This document shows, in pieces, positions 48,570-57,307 of a stretch of 64,000 bases of DNA. A program made the position numbers and the translations under genes. This stretch comes from Saprospiraceae bacterium (GTDB taxonomy: Bacteria > Bacteroidota > Bacteroidia > Chitinophagales > Saprospiraceae). The stretch is taken from the NCBI GenBank assembly GCA_020629715.1, contig JAHDCU010000009.1, positions 1-64,000 of the forward strand. The letters are read 5' to 3'. The notes under the pieces were generated by a model, which did not search any database, had not been told where the DNA came from, and saw nothing but the letters and a program-made list of their open reading frames with translations. Each line of letters starts with the position of its first letter. Positions within the stretch are counted from its first letter, which is position 1.

Positions 48570-50123
48570 TTAACTAAAGCGTATCTCATCTTGATGACGA
48601 TCAAAAAATTTAAACTCTTGAATACCGTAATCCTCCTCTGCCTGCAATTTTAGCCATTTAGAATATTGTTTCCACCACTTCATACGTAAACTAGGCCAAC
48701 CTTCCTTAATATACGCTATCACAAATGGATGTGCATGTAACTTAAGTTTTTTGACATCTGGGCGCGACTCTATGATATATTGTAAATCTCTTGTTATGGC
48801 ATCAGTCACCAACAATGTTGGATTTACTTTTCCAGAACCTAAACAACTTGGACATACCTCAGCTGTATTGATTTTGACTTCTGGTTTTACACGTTGCCTT
48901 GTGATCTGCATGAGACCAAACTTACTGAGAGGTAAAATAGTATGCTGTGCTCTATCATGACGCATATACTCTTTCATAGACTTGAAGAGCATAGTCCTAT
49001 TCTCGGATTTGCGCATATCGATAAAGTCGATTAATATAATACCACCTAAATCTCGCAGTCTAAGTTGACGTGCAATCTCTTTCGCAGATTCTAGATTTAC
49101 AGAGAGGGAAGCTTCTTCTTGATTGCGACGCTGCATCTTTGGCCCACTATTGACATCTATGACGTGCATAGCTTCAGTATGCTCAAGTACGAGATAAGCA
49201 CCGCTGCTCATGGTGCTTGTCTTACCAAAAGATGATTTGATCTGTCGACTTACGCCAAAGGCTTCGAAGATCGGTCTACTTGATTTATGTTGAGATACAA
49301 TCTTTACCTTATCTGGAGCTATAGATTTTAAGTAGTCCTTGATACCATTATACATTCCGTTATCATTAACTACTACCTTATTAAAGGTATCATTAAGTAC
49401 ATCTCGAAGTATACTCGATGTCTTATCTAGTTCGGATAAAAGTTTATCAGGCTTATTAGCCTTTTGCAACTCGGTATAGATTTTATTCCATTTATCTTCT
49501 AGTCCTCGAAGTTCCTCATGGAGATCTGCCACTTTTTTTCCTTCGGCTGCAGTTCGTAATATTACCCCAAAATTTTTAGGCTTGATGCTTTCTACTAGCA
49601 CCTGTAGACGCTTACGTTCCTCCGAGTTACTAATCTTTTTAGATATAGCTATCGCACTCGAAAATGGTGTCAATACCAAAAATCGTCCTGGGATGGTAAT
49701 TTCACAAGTAAGCCTAGGTCCTTTAGTAGAAATCGGTTCCTTTAAGATTTGGACCAATAACATCTGCTTTTTGTCAAGCACTTGATCAATCTTACCATGC
49801 TTATCAATATCGGGCTGTAACTCAAAATTGATTAAGTCATGAGACTTTTGTGCTCCTGACATGGAGTCATTGGTAAACTTAAGGAGTGATTTTAGCTGAG
49901 GACCTAAATCAGTATAGTGCAGGAAGGCATCTTTTCTATGACCTATATCTACAAATGCAGCATTTAAACTGGGCATTTGCTTTTTGATAGATGCTAAAAA
50001 TATATCTCCTACACTGAAAGTACTACTTGTCTTTTGCCTATGAAGCTCAACAAGCTTATGGTTTTCCATCAAAGCAATCTCTACATCAGTATGAGATGCA
50101 TTGATGATCAGTTCTTTTTCCAC
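48570..50123 (-). CDS. rng: Ribonuclease E/G family endoribonuclease (RNase G)
   Basis: 517 aa. RNase G length, without the long scaffold tail of RNase E. An S1 domain (about 35-120; VGDIFLASIKKQMPSLNAAFVDIG) is followed by the catalytic region with MHVIDVNSGP and ILIDFIDM, whose aspartates bind Mg. The Zn-link CPSCLGSG is also present. It acts in rRNA maturation and mRNA decay. The start is GTG at 50123; no in-frame ATG lies nearby. Confidence 0.95.
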   Translation of the reverse strand: MEKELIINASHTDVEIALMENHKLVELHRQKTSSTFSVGDIFLASIKKQMPSLNAAFVDIGHRKDAFLHYTDLGPQLKSLLKFTNDSMSGAQKSHDLINFELQPDIDKHGKIDQVLDKKQMLLVQILKEPISTKGPRLTCEITIPGRFLVLTPFSSAIAISKKISNSEERKRLQVLVESIKPKNFGVILRTAAEGKKVADLHEELRGLEDKWNKIYTELQKANKPDKLLSELDKTSSILRDVLNDTFNKVVVNDNGMYNGIKDYLKSIAPDKVKIVSQHKSSRPIFEAFGVSRQIKSSFGKTSTMSSGAYLVLEHTEAMHVIDVNSGPKMQRRNQEEASLSVNLESAKEIARQLRLRDLGGIILIDFIDMRKSENRTMLFKSMKEYMRHDRAQHTILPLSKFGLMQITRQRVKPEVKINTAEVCPSCLGSGKVNPTLLVTDAITRDLQYIIESRPDVKKLKLHAHPFVIAYIKEGWPSLRMKWWKQYSKWLKLQAEEDYGIQEFKFFDRHQDEIRFS

Positions 50124-50344
50124 ACATATCTTTATTAATGACGCTGCGTGGTGTCACTACAATAGGGAATAATGATCAAATATATATAATCAAGTAGTAA
50201 GTGAATTGTGTTCATGGGCACCAAGTCATACTAGAATCTAATCAGTATGTACATTACTTAGCACTAGTTTCTTCTTAGTCCTTAGGTTGAGTAGTCTCTT
50301 AGTCGAATAAGATCTTATATTCCTAATACATGGCGAACCACAAT

Positions 50345-50373
50345 ATGAGAACTCCGCGTATACGGAGTCTCAT
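50345..50373 (-). terminator. Hairpin downstream of the 31-aa gene
   Basis: ATGAGAACTCCG pairs with CGGAGTCTCAT around a 6-base loop, with one bulged base. It lies 18 bp beyond the stop at 50391. There is no T-run, so it may be an mRNA 3'-end stabiliser or weak terminator rather than a strong Rho-independent one. Confidence 0.5.
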
Positions 50374-50390
50374 ACTCACATCAGATTATC

Positions 50391-50486
50391 TTATTTATTC
50401 TTCTTCTTGTGTCTGTTTTTACGCAGTCTTTTCTTTCTCTTGTGAGTCGAGATCTTATGTCTTTTTCTCTTTTTTCCGCAAGGCAT
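50391..50486 (-). CDS. Tiny basic mS38/AURKAIP1/COX24-like ribosome-associated protein
   Basis: 31 aa, about two-thirds Lys, Arg and His. It begins MPCGKKRKRHKISTHKRKKR and ends in a poly-Lys stretch before TAA. This matches the short conserved Bacteroidota proteins annotated with the AURKAIP1/COX24 (mS38-like) domain; mS38 and bS22-type proteins sit in the small ribosomal subunit. The ATG at 50486 is preceded by an A/T-rich leader. It is below usual length cut-offs for gene calling. Neighbours are RNase G and a TPR lipoprotein, both leftward. Confidence 0.88.
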   Translation of the reverse strand: MPCGKKRKRHKISTHKRKKRLRKNRHKKKNK

Positions 50487-50497
50487 ATGCTTTACTT

Positions 50498-51286
50498 TTA
50501 ATTATTTAAATTTTTACATCTTTCATTGAACTCAGAAGCTAAAGAAGCTTCCTGAAGTTCGGTATATACTTGAGCAAGTAAGCATAAGGTTGTAGGATTA
50601 TTACTATCCTTCTCATATGCTTGTTGCAATCGTTTCTTAGCGTTATCCCACTGTCCAGTTTTAATGCTTAATCTACCTAGCTGGTTGAGCACTTTAGCAC
50701 TTTCAGGAAATTGCTGATTGAGCTCTCTTAGCATCAAAATACCTTGCATCGGATTATCCTTTGGGGGAAACTCCGTGTATGCAATAGCTAAATTGAGACT
50801 ATGATCAATATTTTCAGGATTGATCGATTTAGCATTTTCAAAAGCTTTGATACTTCTACTGAAGGCAAACTGGCGATTTTTCTCAATATCAGTTTGTTTC
50901 AAGCCTAAAGCAAATGTTGTACCTGCTATTGACCATGCCGTTTCAGTATTCTCGATCTCAGCTATTTGCTGTGCATATATACCACTAGCAATACCTTGAC
51001 CATTTTCATACCATTTACTCGCAAGCGTTTTTAAGGTATTAATTTTTAGACTATCCTCTTCTATTGCACTTAGTTCTTGCTCGAGAAGTTCTACCTCCGA
51101 AGCACGTGCCAAACCAATATCTTGCTTAGCGCCTCTAATAATAAACTGTGGGCTCGTTGCTTCAAGATTGAGAGCTCTTGACTTTTCAAGTTCTCTTTGC
51201 TTTTTATTTTGAGTATCACACCCGAAATATAATAGCAAGAATAAGCTGATCACTCCAAAGACTAATAACCATTGCTTACTCTTCAT
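50498..51286 (-). CDS. TPR lipoprotein or membrane-anchored TPR protein
   Basis: 262 aa. An N-terminal hydrophobic segment (about 6-22) ends in LYFGC, a possible lipobox. Residues about 60-260 carry TPR-like helices (AFSRSIKAFENAKSINPENIDHSLNLAIAY, LNQLGRLSIKTGQWDNAKKRLQQAYEKD). It starts 8 bp after the HU stop, so the two are probably in one operon. A periplasmic scaffold role is inferred. Confidence 0.8.
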   Translation of the reverse strand: MKSKQWLLVFGVISLFLLLYFGCDTQNKKQRELEKSRALNLEATSPQFIIRGAKQDIGLARASEVELLEQELSAIEEDSLKINTLKTLASKWYENGQGIASGIYAQQIAEIENTETAWSIAGTTFALGLKQTDIEKNRQFAFSRSIKAFENAKSINPENIDHSLNLAIAYTEFPPKDNPMQGILMLRELNQQFPESAKVLNQLGRLSIKTGQWDNAKKRLQQAYEKDSNNPTTLCLLAQVYTELQEASLASEFNERCKNLNN

Positions 51287-51294
51287 AGTTTCAA

Positions 51295-51606
51295 TTATGC
51301 GGCAGATTCTGATTCAGGTAGTTGGGTAACGTTTTCTTTTACCTGGTCTACAAAAACTTTAGCCGGTTTAAATGAAGGAATAAAATGCTCTGGTATCTCT
51401 ATCGCTTCATTTTTCTTGATGTGTCGGCCGATTTTTTTAGCTCTCTTTTTGATAACAAAAGAACCAAAACCACGGATATACACATTTTCTCCTTCGCTCA
51501 ATGCACCTTTGACTTCTTTAAAAAACATTTCTAAGGTAACGAGTACATCTACCTTTGGTACTCCTGTTTTTTCTGAAATGGTTGCTACTAGATCAGCTTT
51601 CCTCAT
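51295..51606 (-). CDS. HU/IHF family DNA-binding protein
   Basis: 103 aa, a normal HU core plus a short acidic tail. The pattern MRKADLVATISEKTGVPK, VYIRGFGSFVIKKRAKKIGRH and FIPSFKPAKVF is diagnostic. It bends and compacts DNA. Head of the leftward set HU-TPR-(31 aa)-rng-glycosyltransferase, divergent from yicC. Confidence 0.94.
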   Translation of the reverse strand: MRKADLVATISEKTGVPKVDVLVTLEMFFKEVKGALSEGENVYIRGFGSFVIKKRAKKIGRHIKKNEAIEIPEHFIPSFKPAKVFVDQVKENVTQLPESESAA

Positions 51607-51835
51607 TATGCCTTGATTTTAAAGTAGTTATAATCGGTTTTTGCAAAAGTGACGCAAATTTCGCAATTTATTTGAGCAAGAGAAATATTTAATCTCCTTT
51701 TTTGCTTTTGGCTCAAGATTTTTGCGGTTAAATAACTCATTATAAATCAAGCAAATATGATTTTTGCCGAATACATACCACTTTACATCCTTTTCTAGGA
51801 ACTACATATCATTATCTTTATGAAAATTCGTGAAT

Positions 51836-52708
51836 ATGATCTGGTCAATGACGGGATATGGACAAGCCTCTGGGTATTATAATGAGAAGAAGATCACAGT
51901 AGAGATCAAATCACTAAATGGTAAAACCACCGATGTGAGGATGAGACTCCCTAGCAACTATGCCGATAAGGAAGTATCTATTCGCAAAATAGTGACGTCT
52001 ACTTCTCTACGAGGTAAAATGGAACTTAATATAAGTTCGAGTTCTGAAGCAGGTGATGAAGAGTACGGCCTCAATATGCCATTAGTTCAGAAATATCTTA
52101 CAGAGTTATCTCCTTTACTGGACGAAAAGACCGATAAATCACAGCTTATCGCTTCTATCCTACGTATACCTAATGTTGTAAAAGCGCAAGAAGGAAGTCT
52201 GAGTGAAGAAGAGTGGAACCTCGTTTCAGAACTGTGTAGTAATGCAGCAACGGCGATGAATGCATTCAGAGCAGAAGAAGGAAAGGCGATGTTCGATGAC
52301 TTCACCAGTAATGTAAAAACTATAGAAGATCTTTTAGTGAAAATTGAGCCCCATGAGGCTAACCGGATAGAGCGCATAAAATCAAGGCTAGAAACTAGTC
52401 TCTTAGAAAAGAAACAAAAAGACGCCATCGACCAAAACCGCTATGAACAGGAAATTATCTTTTACCTAGAAAAACTTGATATCAACGAGGAAAAAGTTAG
52501 ACTTACACAGCATTGTAAGTTTTTTATGGAACAACTCCACTCTAGCGATATACAAAAAGGAAAAAAACTAGGTTTCATTGCTCAAGAAATGGGTAGAGAA
52601 ATAAATACCCTAGGAGCCAAAGCTCAAGATCCATCAATCCAACAATTGGTCGTGAGAATGAAAGATGAACTTGAAAAAATCAAAGAACAAGTTGCCAATA
52701 TCGTATAG
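51836..52708 (+). CDS. yicC: YicC/YloC family endoribonuclease
   Basis: 290 aa from the ATG at 51836 (MIWSMTGYGQA), which fits the family start; a GTG 6 bp earlier is also open. The N-terminal YicC domain (KITVEIKSLNGKTTDVRMRLP) and the C-terminal DUF1732 part (EKVRLTQHCKFFMEQL, GKKLGFIAQEMGREINTLGAK) are both complete. The family has been shown to cleave RNA. Overlaps gmk by 1 bp, the common yicC-gmk pairing. Confidence 0.93.
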   Translation: MIWSMTGYGQASGYYNEKKITVEIKSLNGKTTDVRMRLPSNYADKEVSIRKIVTSTSLRGKMELNISSSSEAGDEEYGLNMPLVQKYLTELSPLLDEKTDKSQLIASILRIPNVVKAQEGSLSEEEWNLVSELCSNAATAMNAFRAEEGKAMFDDFTSNVKTIEDLLVKIEPHEANRIERIKSRLETSLLEKKQKDAIDQNRYEQEIIFYLEKLDINEEKVRLTQHCKFFMEQLHSSDIQKGKKLGFIAQEMGREINTLGAKAQDPSIQQLVVRMKDELEKIKEQVANIV

Positions 52709-53301
52709 TGAATCAAGAAGCAAAAATGATACTATTCACGGCCCCATCTGGTGCCGGTAAAACGACCATCGTCAGACACTTACTTAAGACTTTCGACGAG
52801 TTGGCTTTTTCGGTATCCGCGACTACCCGATCCCGTAGACCTAAGGAAATAGAGGGAAGAGACTATTATTTCATGTCTGTAGATGAATTTAAATCTAGGC
52901 GTCGTAGACGTAAGTTTGCAGAATGGATGGAAGTCTATGAAGATCAATATTACGGTACATTAAAGTCTGAAATAAAACGTATTTCGGATGCCGGTCAGAT
53001 AGTTATTTTCGATATAGACGTAAAAGGAGCCAGAAAGTTAAAACAATTGTATGGAGATAACTGCTTCTCGATTTTCGTTAAACCTCCCTCATTTGAAATA
53101 CTAGTACAACGGTTGAAGGATCGCAATACAGAAGATGATGCCAGCCTCAAAAAACGTATCCGACGTATGAAACGAGAGATGAAATATGCACCATATTTTG
53201 ACTACCACCTTCTGAACGATAAGTTAGATGAGTGTCTTCATCAAGCAGAGGAAATCGTCGGATCTTTTATAAAAACAGGGAATATTCCAACTAGCCTATG
53301 A
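52708..53301 (+). CDS. gmk: Guanylate kinase
   Basis: 197 aa. It phosphorylates GMP to GDP. The P-loop APSGAGKTTIVR is near residue 11-22. GMP-binding residues lie in SATTRSRRPKEIEGRDYYF, and the lid region is in RLKDRNTEDDASLKKRI. The start is GTG at 52708, overlapping the yicC stop; an ATG at 52726 is an alternative that would leave only a few residues before the P-loop strand. Confidence 0.96.
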   Translation: MNQEAKMILFTAPSGAGKTTIVRHLLKTFDELAFSVSATTRSRRPKEIEGRDYYFMSVDEFKSRRRRRKFAEWMEVYEDQYYGTLKSEIKRISDAGQIVIFDIDVKGARKLKQLYGDNCFSIFVKPPSFEILVQRLKDRNTEDDASLKKRIRRMKREMKYAPYFDYHLLNDKLDECLHQAEEIVGSFIKTGNIPTSL

Positions 53302-53687
53302 TCTACCAAGCAACTACACATGATATCACTGTGCAGATAGAGACCAGGTTTGAAGTAGAAGCCTCAAAACCATCACAGGACAAATACTTGCATAGCTACT
53401 TCGTGACTATCATTAATGATAGCTCAGATACTGTACAGCTGCTACGACGTAAATGGTTTATCCAAAATACTAGAAATCAAACTAAAGTAATCGAAGGGGA
53501 CGGCGTCATTGGCGAACAACCCATTTTAAATCCTGGAGAAAAACATCAATACAAATCTTGGTCTCCAATAGCTACTCCAATAGGCAAAATGTATGGGCAA
53601 TATAAAATGATGAATGTCAGTAGCAGAGAGATGTTTTGGGTTGACATTCCAAAATTTGATCTTATCGCCCCTTTTAAACTGAATTAG
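53298..53687 (+). CDS. apaG: ApaG domain protein
   Basis: 129 aa. An immunoglobulin-like ApaG fold with HSYFVTIINDSSDTVQLLRRKWFI, GDGVIGEQPILNPGEKHQYKSW and PIGKMYGQYKM. The biochemical role is not settled; ApaG has been linked to metal tolerance and diadenosine tetraphosphate metabolism. Overlaps gmk by 4 bp and the convergent ogt by 4 bp. Confidence 0.93.
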   Translation: MIYQATTHDITVQIETRFEVEASKPSQDKYLHSYFVTIINDSSDTVQLLRRKWFIQNTRNQTKVIEGDGVIGEQPILNPGEKHQYKSWSPIATPIGKMYGQYKMMNVSSREMFWVDIPKFDLIAPFKLN

Positions 53688-54169
53688 AAAAGACTTCCCT
53701 GCGGTGCATATACTTTAGGGTTTTCAAGATTAAGCAACCATTCTTTAATATGTAAGCCCTGAGAGTATCCTGTCAAACTACCGTCTGATCCTATTACTCT
53801 ATGGCACGGAACAACGATACATATAGGATTTTTACCATTTGCTCCACCCACCGCTCGTATAGCTTTAGGGTTTTCTATAGCATGTGATAATTGTAAATAT
53901 GAGCAAGTAGTTCCGTAAGGAATCTCAATCAATGCTGACCATACTTTTTGATAAAATGTCGAATATCCTGACCAATCTATTTCCAAATCAAATGTTTGAC
54001 GTTCTCCTTTGAGATATTCAGCCAACTGATCTTTTGCCAAGGAGCTGTGAATGTTCGGGCTTTCTTCTGAACGCTCTTTTGTAAACTGTAAAGAACGAAG
54101 GCCAAAGTCAGTTGTTTGTATTGCCAACAAACCGATAGGGGACTCCAGATATTCATTATAAAAAATCAT
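53684..54169 (-). CDS. ogt: Methylated-DNA--protein-cysteine methyltransferase
   Basis: 161 aa. It transfers an alkyl group from O6-alkylguanine to its own Cys. The catalytic C122 is in IVVPCHRV, with the arginine finger R105 in AIRAVG and N111. The N-terminal half has the usual beta-sheet domain, but no Ada regulatory part. Convergent with apaG (4-bp overlap); upstream lies the tRNA-Phe region. Confidence 0.95.
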   Translation of the reverse strand: MIFYNEYLESPIGLLAIQTTDFGLRSLQFTKERSEESPNIHSSLAKDQLAEYLKGERQTFDLEIDWSGYSTFYQKVWSALIEIPYGTTCSYLQLSHAIENPKAIRAVGGANGKNPICIVVPCHRVIGSDGSLTGYSQGLHIKEWLLNLENPKVYAPQGSLF

Positions 54170-54242
54170 ATGTATATAAAACTACTTGGAAACTTTGGTG
54201 AAAACAAAAAAGAGCATAGATTTGCGGTCGCTTAATGCGGAT

Positions 54243-54315
54243 GGTACCTTAGCTCAGTTGGTAGAGCAATGGACTGAAAATCCATGTGTCCCTGGTTCGA
54301 TTCCTGGAGGTACCA
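54243..54315 (+). tRNA. tRNA-Phe (GAA anticodon)
   Basis: 73 nt folding as a normal cloverleaf. The acceptor GGTACCT pairs with AGGTACC. The D-arm is GCTC/GAGC, the anticodon stem ATGGA/TCCAT around CTGAAAA (anticodon GAA), and the T-arm CCTGG/CCTGG-type stem carries TTCGATT. The discriminator base is A, and CCA is not encoded. Two partial copies follow downstream. Confidence 0.95.
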
Positions 54316-54318
54316 CTT

Positions 54319-54356
54319 AAAAGCCCGATATGCTTAAACGCTATTGGGCTTTTTTT
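54319..54356 (+). terminator. Rho-independent terminator of tRNA-Phe
   Basis: GCCCGATA pairs with TATTGGGC, followed by seven or more T. It lies 3 bp beyond the tRNA and is itself duplicated with the first partial copy. Confidence 0.85.
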
Positions 54357-54383
54357 ATGCCCAAGGTATAACCTAGTTCATAT

Positions 54384-54443
54384 TGAAAATCCATGCAGAT
54401 ATATCTTCGTATATCTACTAGTTCGATTCCTGGAGGTACCACT
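54384..54443 (+). repeat. Partial tRNA-Phe copy 1 (anticodon and T-arm half)
   Basis: Contains TGAAAATCCATG and GTTCGATTCCTGGAGGTACC identical to the tRNA-Phe 3' half, but the segment between them is 17 bp longer than in the gene. That extra sequence (AGATATATC TTCG TATATCT) can fold into a stem like an enlarged variable arm. The acceptor 5' strand and D-arm are mostly lost, so it cannot be a functional tRNA-Phe. Confidence 0.85.
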
Positions 54444-54444
54444 C

Positions 54445-54483
54445 AAAAAGCCCGATATGCTTAATTGCTGTTGGGCTTTTTTT
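54445..54483 (+). terminator. Duplicated terminator after partial tRNA copy 1
   Basis: Near-identical to the terminator at 54319-54356 (stem GCCCGATA/TGTTGGGC and T-run), showing that the duplicated unit includes tRNA half plus terminator, with a period of about 125 bp. Confidence 0.8.
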
Positions 54484-54508
54484 ATCTCTTAAAATACCCT
54501 AATGGCTC

Positions 54509-54568
54509 TGAAAATCCATGTAGATATAGATTCCTATACCTAATAGTTCGATTCCTGGAGGTACCACT
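54509..54568 (+). repeat. Partial tRNA-Phe copy 2
   Basis: Second decayed 3'-half copy. It shares the 17-bp-longer middle with copy 1 but the extra stem is more eroded. The T-arm and acceptor 3' strand are identical to the gene. The terminator is absent after it. Confidence 0.85.
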
Positions 54569-54633
54569 TAAAAACCATTATTTCTTCATAGCTCTTGTCT
54601 TTGTTATGTCTGTAGTTTTGTTAGTTTCATACC

Positions 54634-55356
54634 ATGAGAACATTTAGCTTAATGATAATTATCATCTCTTGCTCTTATTCATGCAAGGAAGAAAATGTAA
54701 AAAGCACGAACTATATCGTACAAAAAGCCAACTCAATTCAAATAGATGGAATAGGAAATGAGAATGATTGGAATACAACAGACTGGCGACCAATAGATCA
54801 AAAATGGCTTGGTGATGATTATGATAGTCTGGACTTCAGCGGCAGATATAAATTGCTTTGGGGAGATGATCTTTTATATGTCTTAGCTGAAATAGAAGAT
54901 GATACGCTAATAGATATACATCCTAACGGGCTAGATAAATACTGGGACGACGATTGCCTAGAAATATTTGTAGATGAGGATGCATCTGGAGGAAACCATC
55001 AGTATAGTCATAATGCCTGGGCATATCACCTTTCTCTGGACGGCAAATGCGTAGATATTGGACCAGATACCATCTTTAGGTACTACCCTCATGTGGATTT
55101 CAAACGTATAACCAAAGGAACATCTAGTACTTGGGAACTTGGTATAAGTTTATATAATGATCAATATAAAGAGGGTAATACTAATGCACCAGTCAAGTTA
55201 AACTCTAATAAGCTCATTGGTTTTGCTATTGCATACTGTGACAATGACCATAGTCCCGAAAGAGAAAACTTTATAGGATCCACGTATGTGGAGGGTGATG
55301 ATAAAAACCGTGGTTGGATAGATGCAGGTATCTTTGAGACTGTTGAATTAGAATAA
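54634..55356 (+). CDS. Lipoprotein with CBM9-like sugar-binding domain
   Basis: 240 aa. An N-terminal signal with a Cys near residue 17 (SYSCKEEN) suggests lipidation. The rest is a beta-sandwich of the CBM9/DOMON-like type: IQIDGIGNENDWNTTDW, LLWGDDLLYVLAEIEDDTL, DDDCLEIFVDEDASGG, and the final RGWIDAGIFETVELE. This family binds carbohydrate ends in xylanases and in stand-alone lipoproteins. No enzyme lies beside it, so the ligand is open. Convergent with the membrane protein gene (2-bp gap). Confidence 0.82.
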   Translation: MRTFSLMIIIISCSYSCKEENVKSTNYIVQKANSIQIDGIGNENDWNTTDWRPIDQKWLGDDYDSLDFSGRYKLLWGDDLLYVLAEIEDDTLIDIHPNGLDKYWDDDCLEIFVDEDASGGNHQYSHNAWAYHLSLDGKCVDIGPDTIFRYYPHVDFKRITKGTSSTWELGISLYNDQYKEGNTNAPVKLNSNKLIGFAIAYCDNDHSPERENFIGSTYVEGDDKNRGWIDAGIFETVELE

Positions 55357-55358
55357 GC

Positions 55359-57176
55359 TTATTTCCAATCCCAAGAATAGTAGTTGACCGAACCCACTGA
55401 TTTTACTAATCGCAACTGTGATCGATGTTTTTCAACAAATTGTTCTGCATCCGCTCTTAGTTTTTGCATCTCAGGACTAGCGATCGGAAGCCAGGTGTTC
55501 GTTGTATCCACTGCAACTAACATAGGACGATCATCTAAGCTGTCTACTAAGTCTAAGTCCATTGAGTCAGAAAATATACTTTGTAAAGATTTAGTTACTC
55601 TAAGGGGTGTTCTTGATAGTTTACCAGCTAATAGTGGTAAATCATTAGCAATGCTTGTCTGAAAACAAACTTGTATCCATCGATCATCAGGATCAATCGT
55701 ATGTGTAAAATCTGATTCTGAACCAACAGCAAAATATGGGATAGGAAGTATACCCTGATAAGTATCTGGAGAATCCATTATATACGGTTCTATCGCAGGT
55801 TTTGAATATTTATTTTGATATCTAAATTCTTGCCTCAAATATCTCATGACGTCAATGCAATCAATCATATAAAAAAGGATAACCATAGCAACCATAACTT
55901 TCAATACAATAGTATCATTATGTCTTTTCCAGAGATAAGAGATCCCTTTAAAAATCATAATATGAAAAATCAATATAGAAGGATATATGAATCGATTAAG
56001 GCATCTTAGATTTTTAAAATCATCACTGATTGAATTGAGAATTCTGAATGGGTTGAAAATATTTTTGTTGGCTGAAGATCCGTGATCCCATTTCATATAC
56101 ATGCCTAAAGCAATAAAAAAACATACTAATGCGGCGATAAATAATGATAATAGAAGAGGATTATCATAAAGCTGACGTATCATTTTACCAAAACCTCCAA
56201 TCCGTCTAGCGATAAATAAAAGCAAAGGCACAACAAGAATCCATACCGATCCGAGATAACTATAATCTTCTTCTGCATAAGGTAATTTATCCAAAAAACT
56301 GGGAATACTGTAAAACGCAACTGGCCGTAGTAAATCACTAAACTTAGTAATATTCTCATCTACAGAAAAACCCATATTACCCGCAGGACGTTCGGCGATC
56401 CAAGGGTCCAAACCACTCATGATAAGTATAATGAGTGTTAAGCTTGTCAATATGACTCCAATAGATAAAACCGATCTTATCAAACGCTTTTTGGGTTTTG
56501 AGCTCCAGATAAGCACTAAAAATATGACGGCTATCATGACCATATTAATGGCCACCCAATAGATATGAGTAAAGAAACTGATCAATTGAAGACCAATCAT
56601 AGCTACTGCCAATACCCAAACTCTCTGATACTCCCTCTGATCTAAAAATCTATTCAATAATATCATAATCCAGATTGTTAGAATCATGAATAATGAAACT
56701 GTGAGATTAAAATGACCACTGAGCTTCATAAGATTAGGAAGTATCCATGGGACAGTTAGAGCCATGATTACATTTAGCCACCGTTGGACTCCTATGGTTT
56801 TACCCAAACCAAACAATGCCCAATGTGTCAAGAATAAAAGTATTAATAGAGCTAAGTTATAATACCTGATCACTGTACCGCAATCGTCAGCATTAGTAAA
56901 ATGTTTAATCACATAACTTATGGCTGGAGTATTGTCAGTATACAGAATAGATTCTCCATAAGGATAATTCATCCCCAACTGATGCGTAGAAGTACCCTTA
57001 GCTGATAATACATAATCACAGGTAGTATAATAGTTCTTTAGACCGTCATAATCACTAAAAAACATAAAGTCTTTACTCTTAAATAAGCGATTACCGAAGA
57101 CTATAATGAAGAGTAGCGTTACTAATATTGTGAATACTAGAATTGAACAATATTTAGATCTCATCACGTCTTTCAA
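55359..57176 (-). CDS. Polytopic membrane protein, possible GT-C glycosyltransferase
   Basis: 605 aa. About 10-12 hydrophobic helices fill residues 10-440, followed by a soluble periplasmic-type tail (about 450-605). An early loop after helix 1 carries acidic residues (FFSDYDGLKN), as in GT-C enzymes that use lipid-linked sugars. The overall layout resembles PMT/ArnT-like or YfhO-like proteins, but no signature allows naming the substrate. Confidence 0.7.
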   Translation of the reverse strand: MKDVMRSKYCSILVFTILVTLLFIIVFGNRLFKSKDFMFFSDYDGLKNYYTTCDYVLSAKGTSTHQLGMNYPYGESILYTDNTPAISYVIKHFTNADDCGTVIRYYNLALLILLFLTHWALFGLGKTIGVQRWLNVIMALTVPWILPNLMKLSGHFNLTVSLFMILTIWIMILLNRFLDQREYQRVWVLAVAMIGLQLISFFTHIYWVAINMVMIAVIFLVLIWSSKPKKRLIRSVLSIGVILTSLTLIILIMSGLDPWIAERPAGNMGFSVDENITKFSDLLRPVAFYSIPSFLDKLPYAEEDYSYLGSVWILVVPLLLFIARRIGGFGKMIRQLYDNPLLLSLFIAALVCFFIALGMYMKWDHGSSANKNIFNPFRILNSISDDFKNLRCLNRFIYPSILIFHIMIFKGISYLWKRHNDTIVLKVMVAMVILFYMIDCIDVMRYLRQEFRYQNKYSKPAIEPYIMDSPDTYQGILPIPYFAVGSESDFTHTIDPDDRWIQVCFQTSIANDLPLLAGKLSRTPLRVTKSLQSIFSDSMDLDLVDSLDDRPMLVAVDTTNTWLPIASPEMQKLRADAEQFVEKHRSQLRLVKSVGSVNYYSWDWK

Positions 57177-57307
57177 AGTGGTTTAAAAACACCACACAAA
57201 AATACATATAGCCTATGGCAATACAATAATTCTAAACCGCATTTGTTATTTAAATGATCAAAGTTGTGATATCAGCAAAACGTCTACTTAACTATTTATC
57301 ATCAAAA

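Noticed and set aside
54243-54570. Integrated prophage or ICE at tRNA-Phe
   Set aside because: No integrase, relaxase or phage gene is present on either side; only tRNA-half copies are seen.
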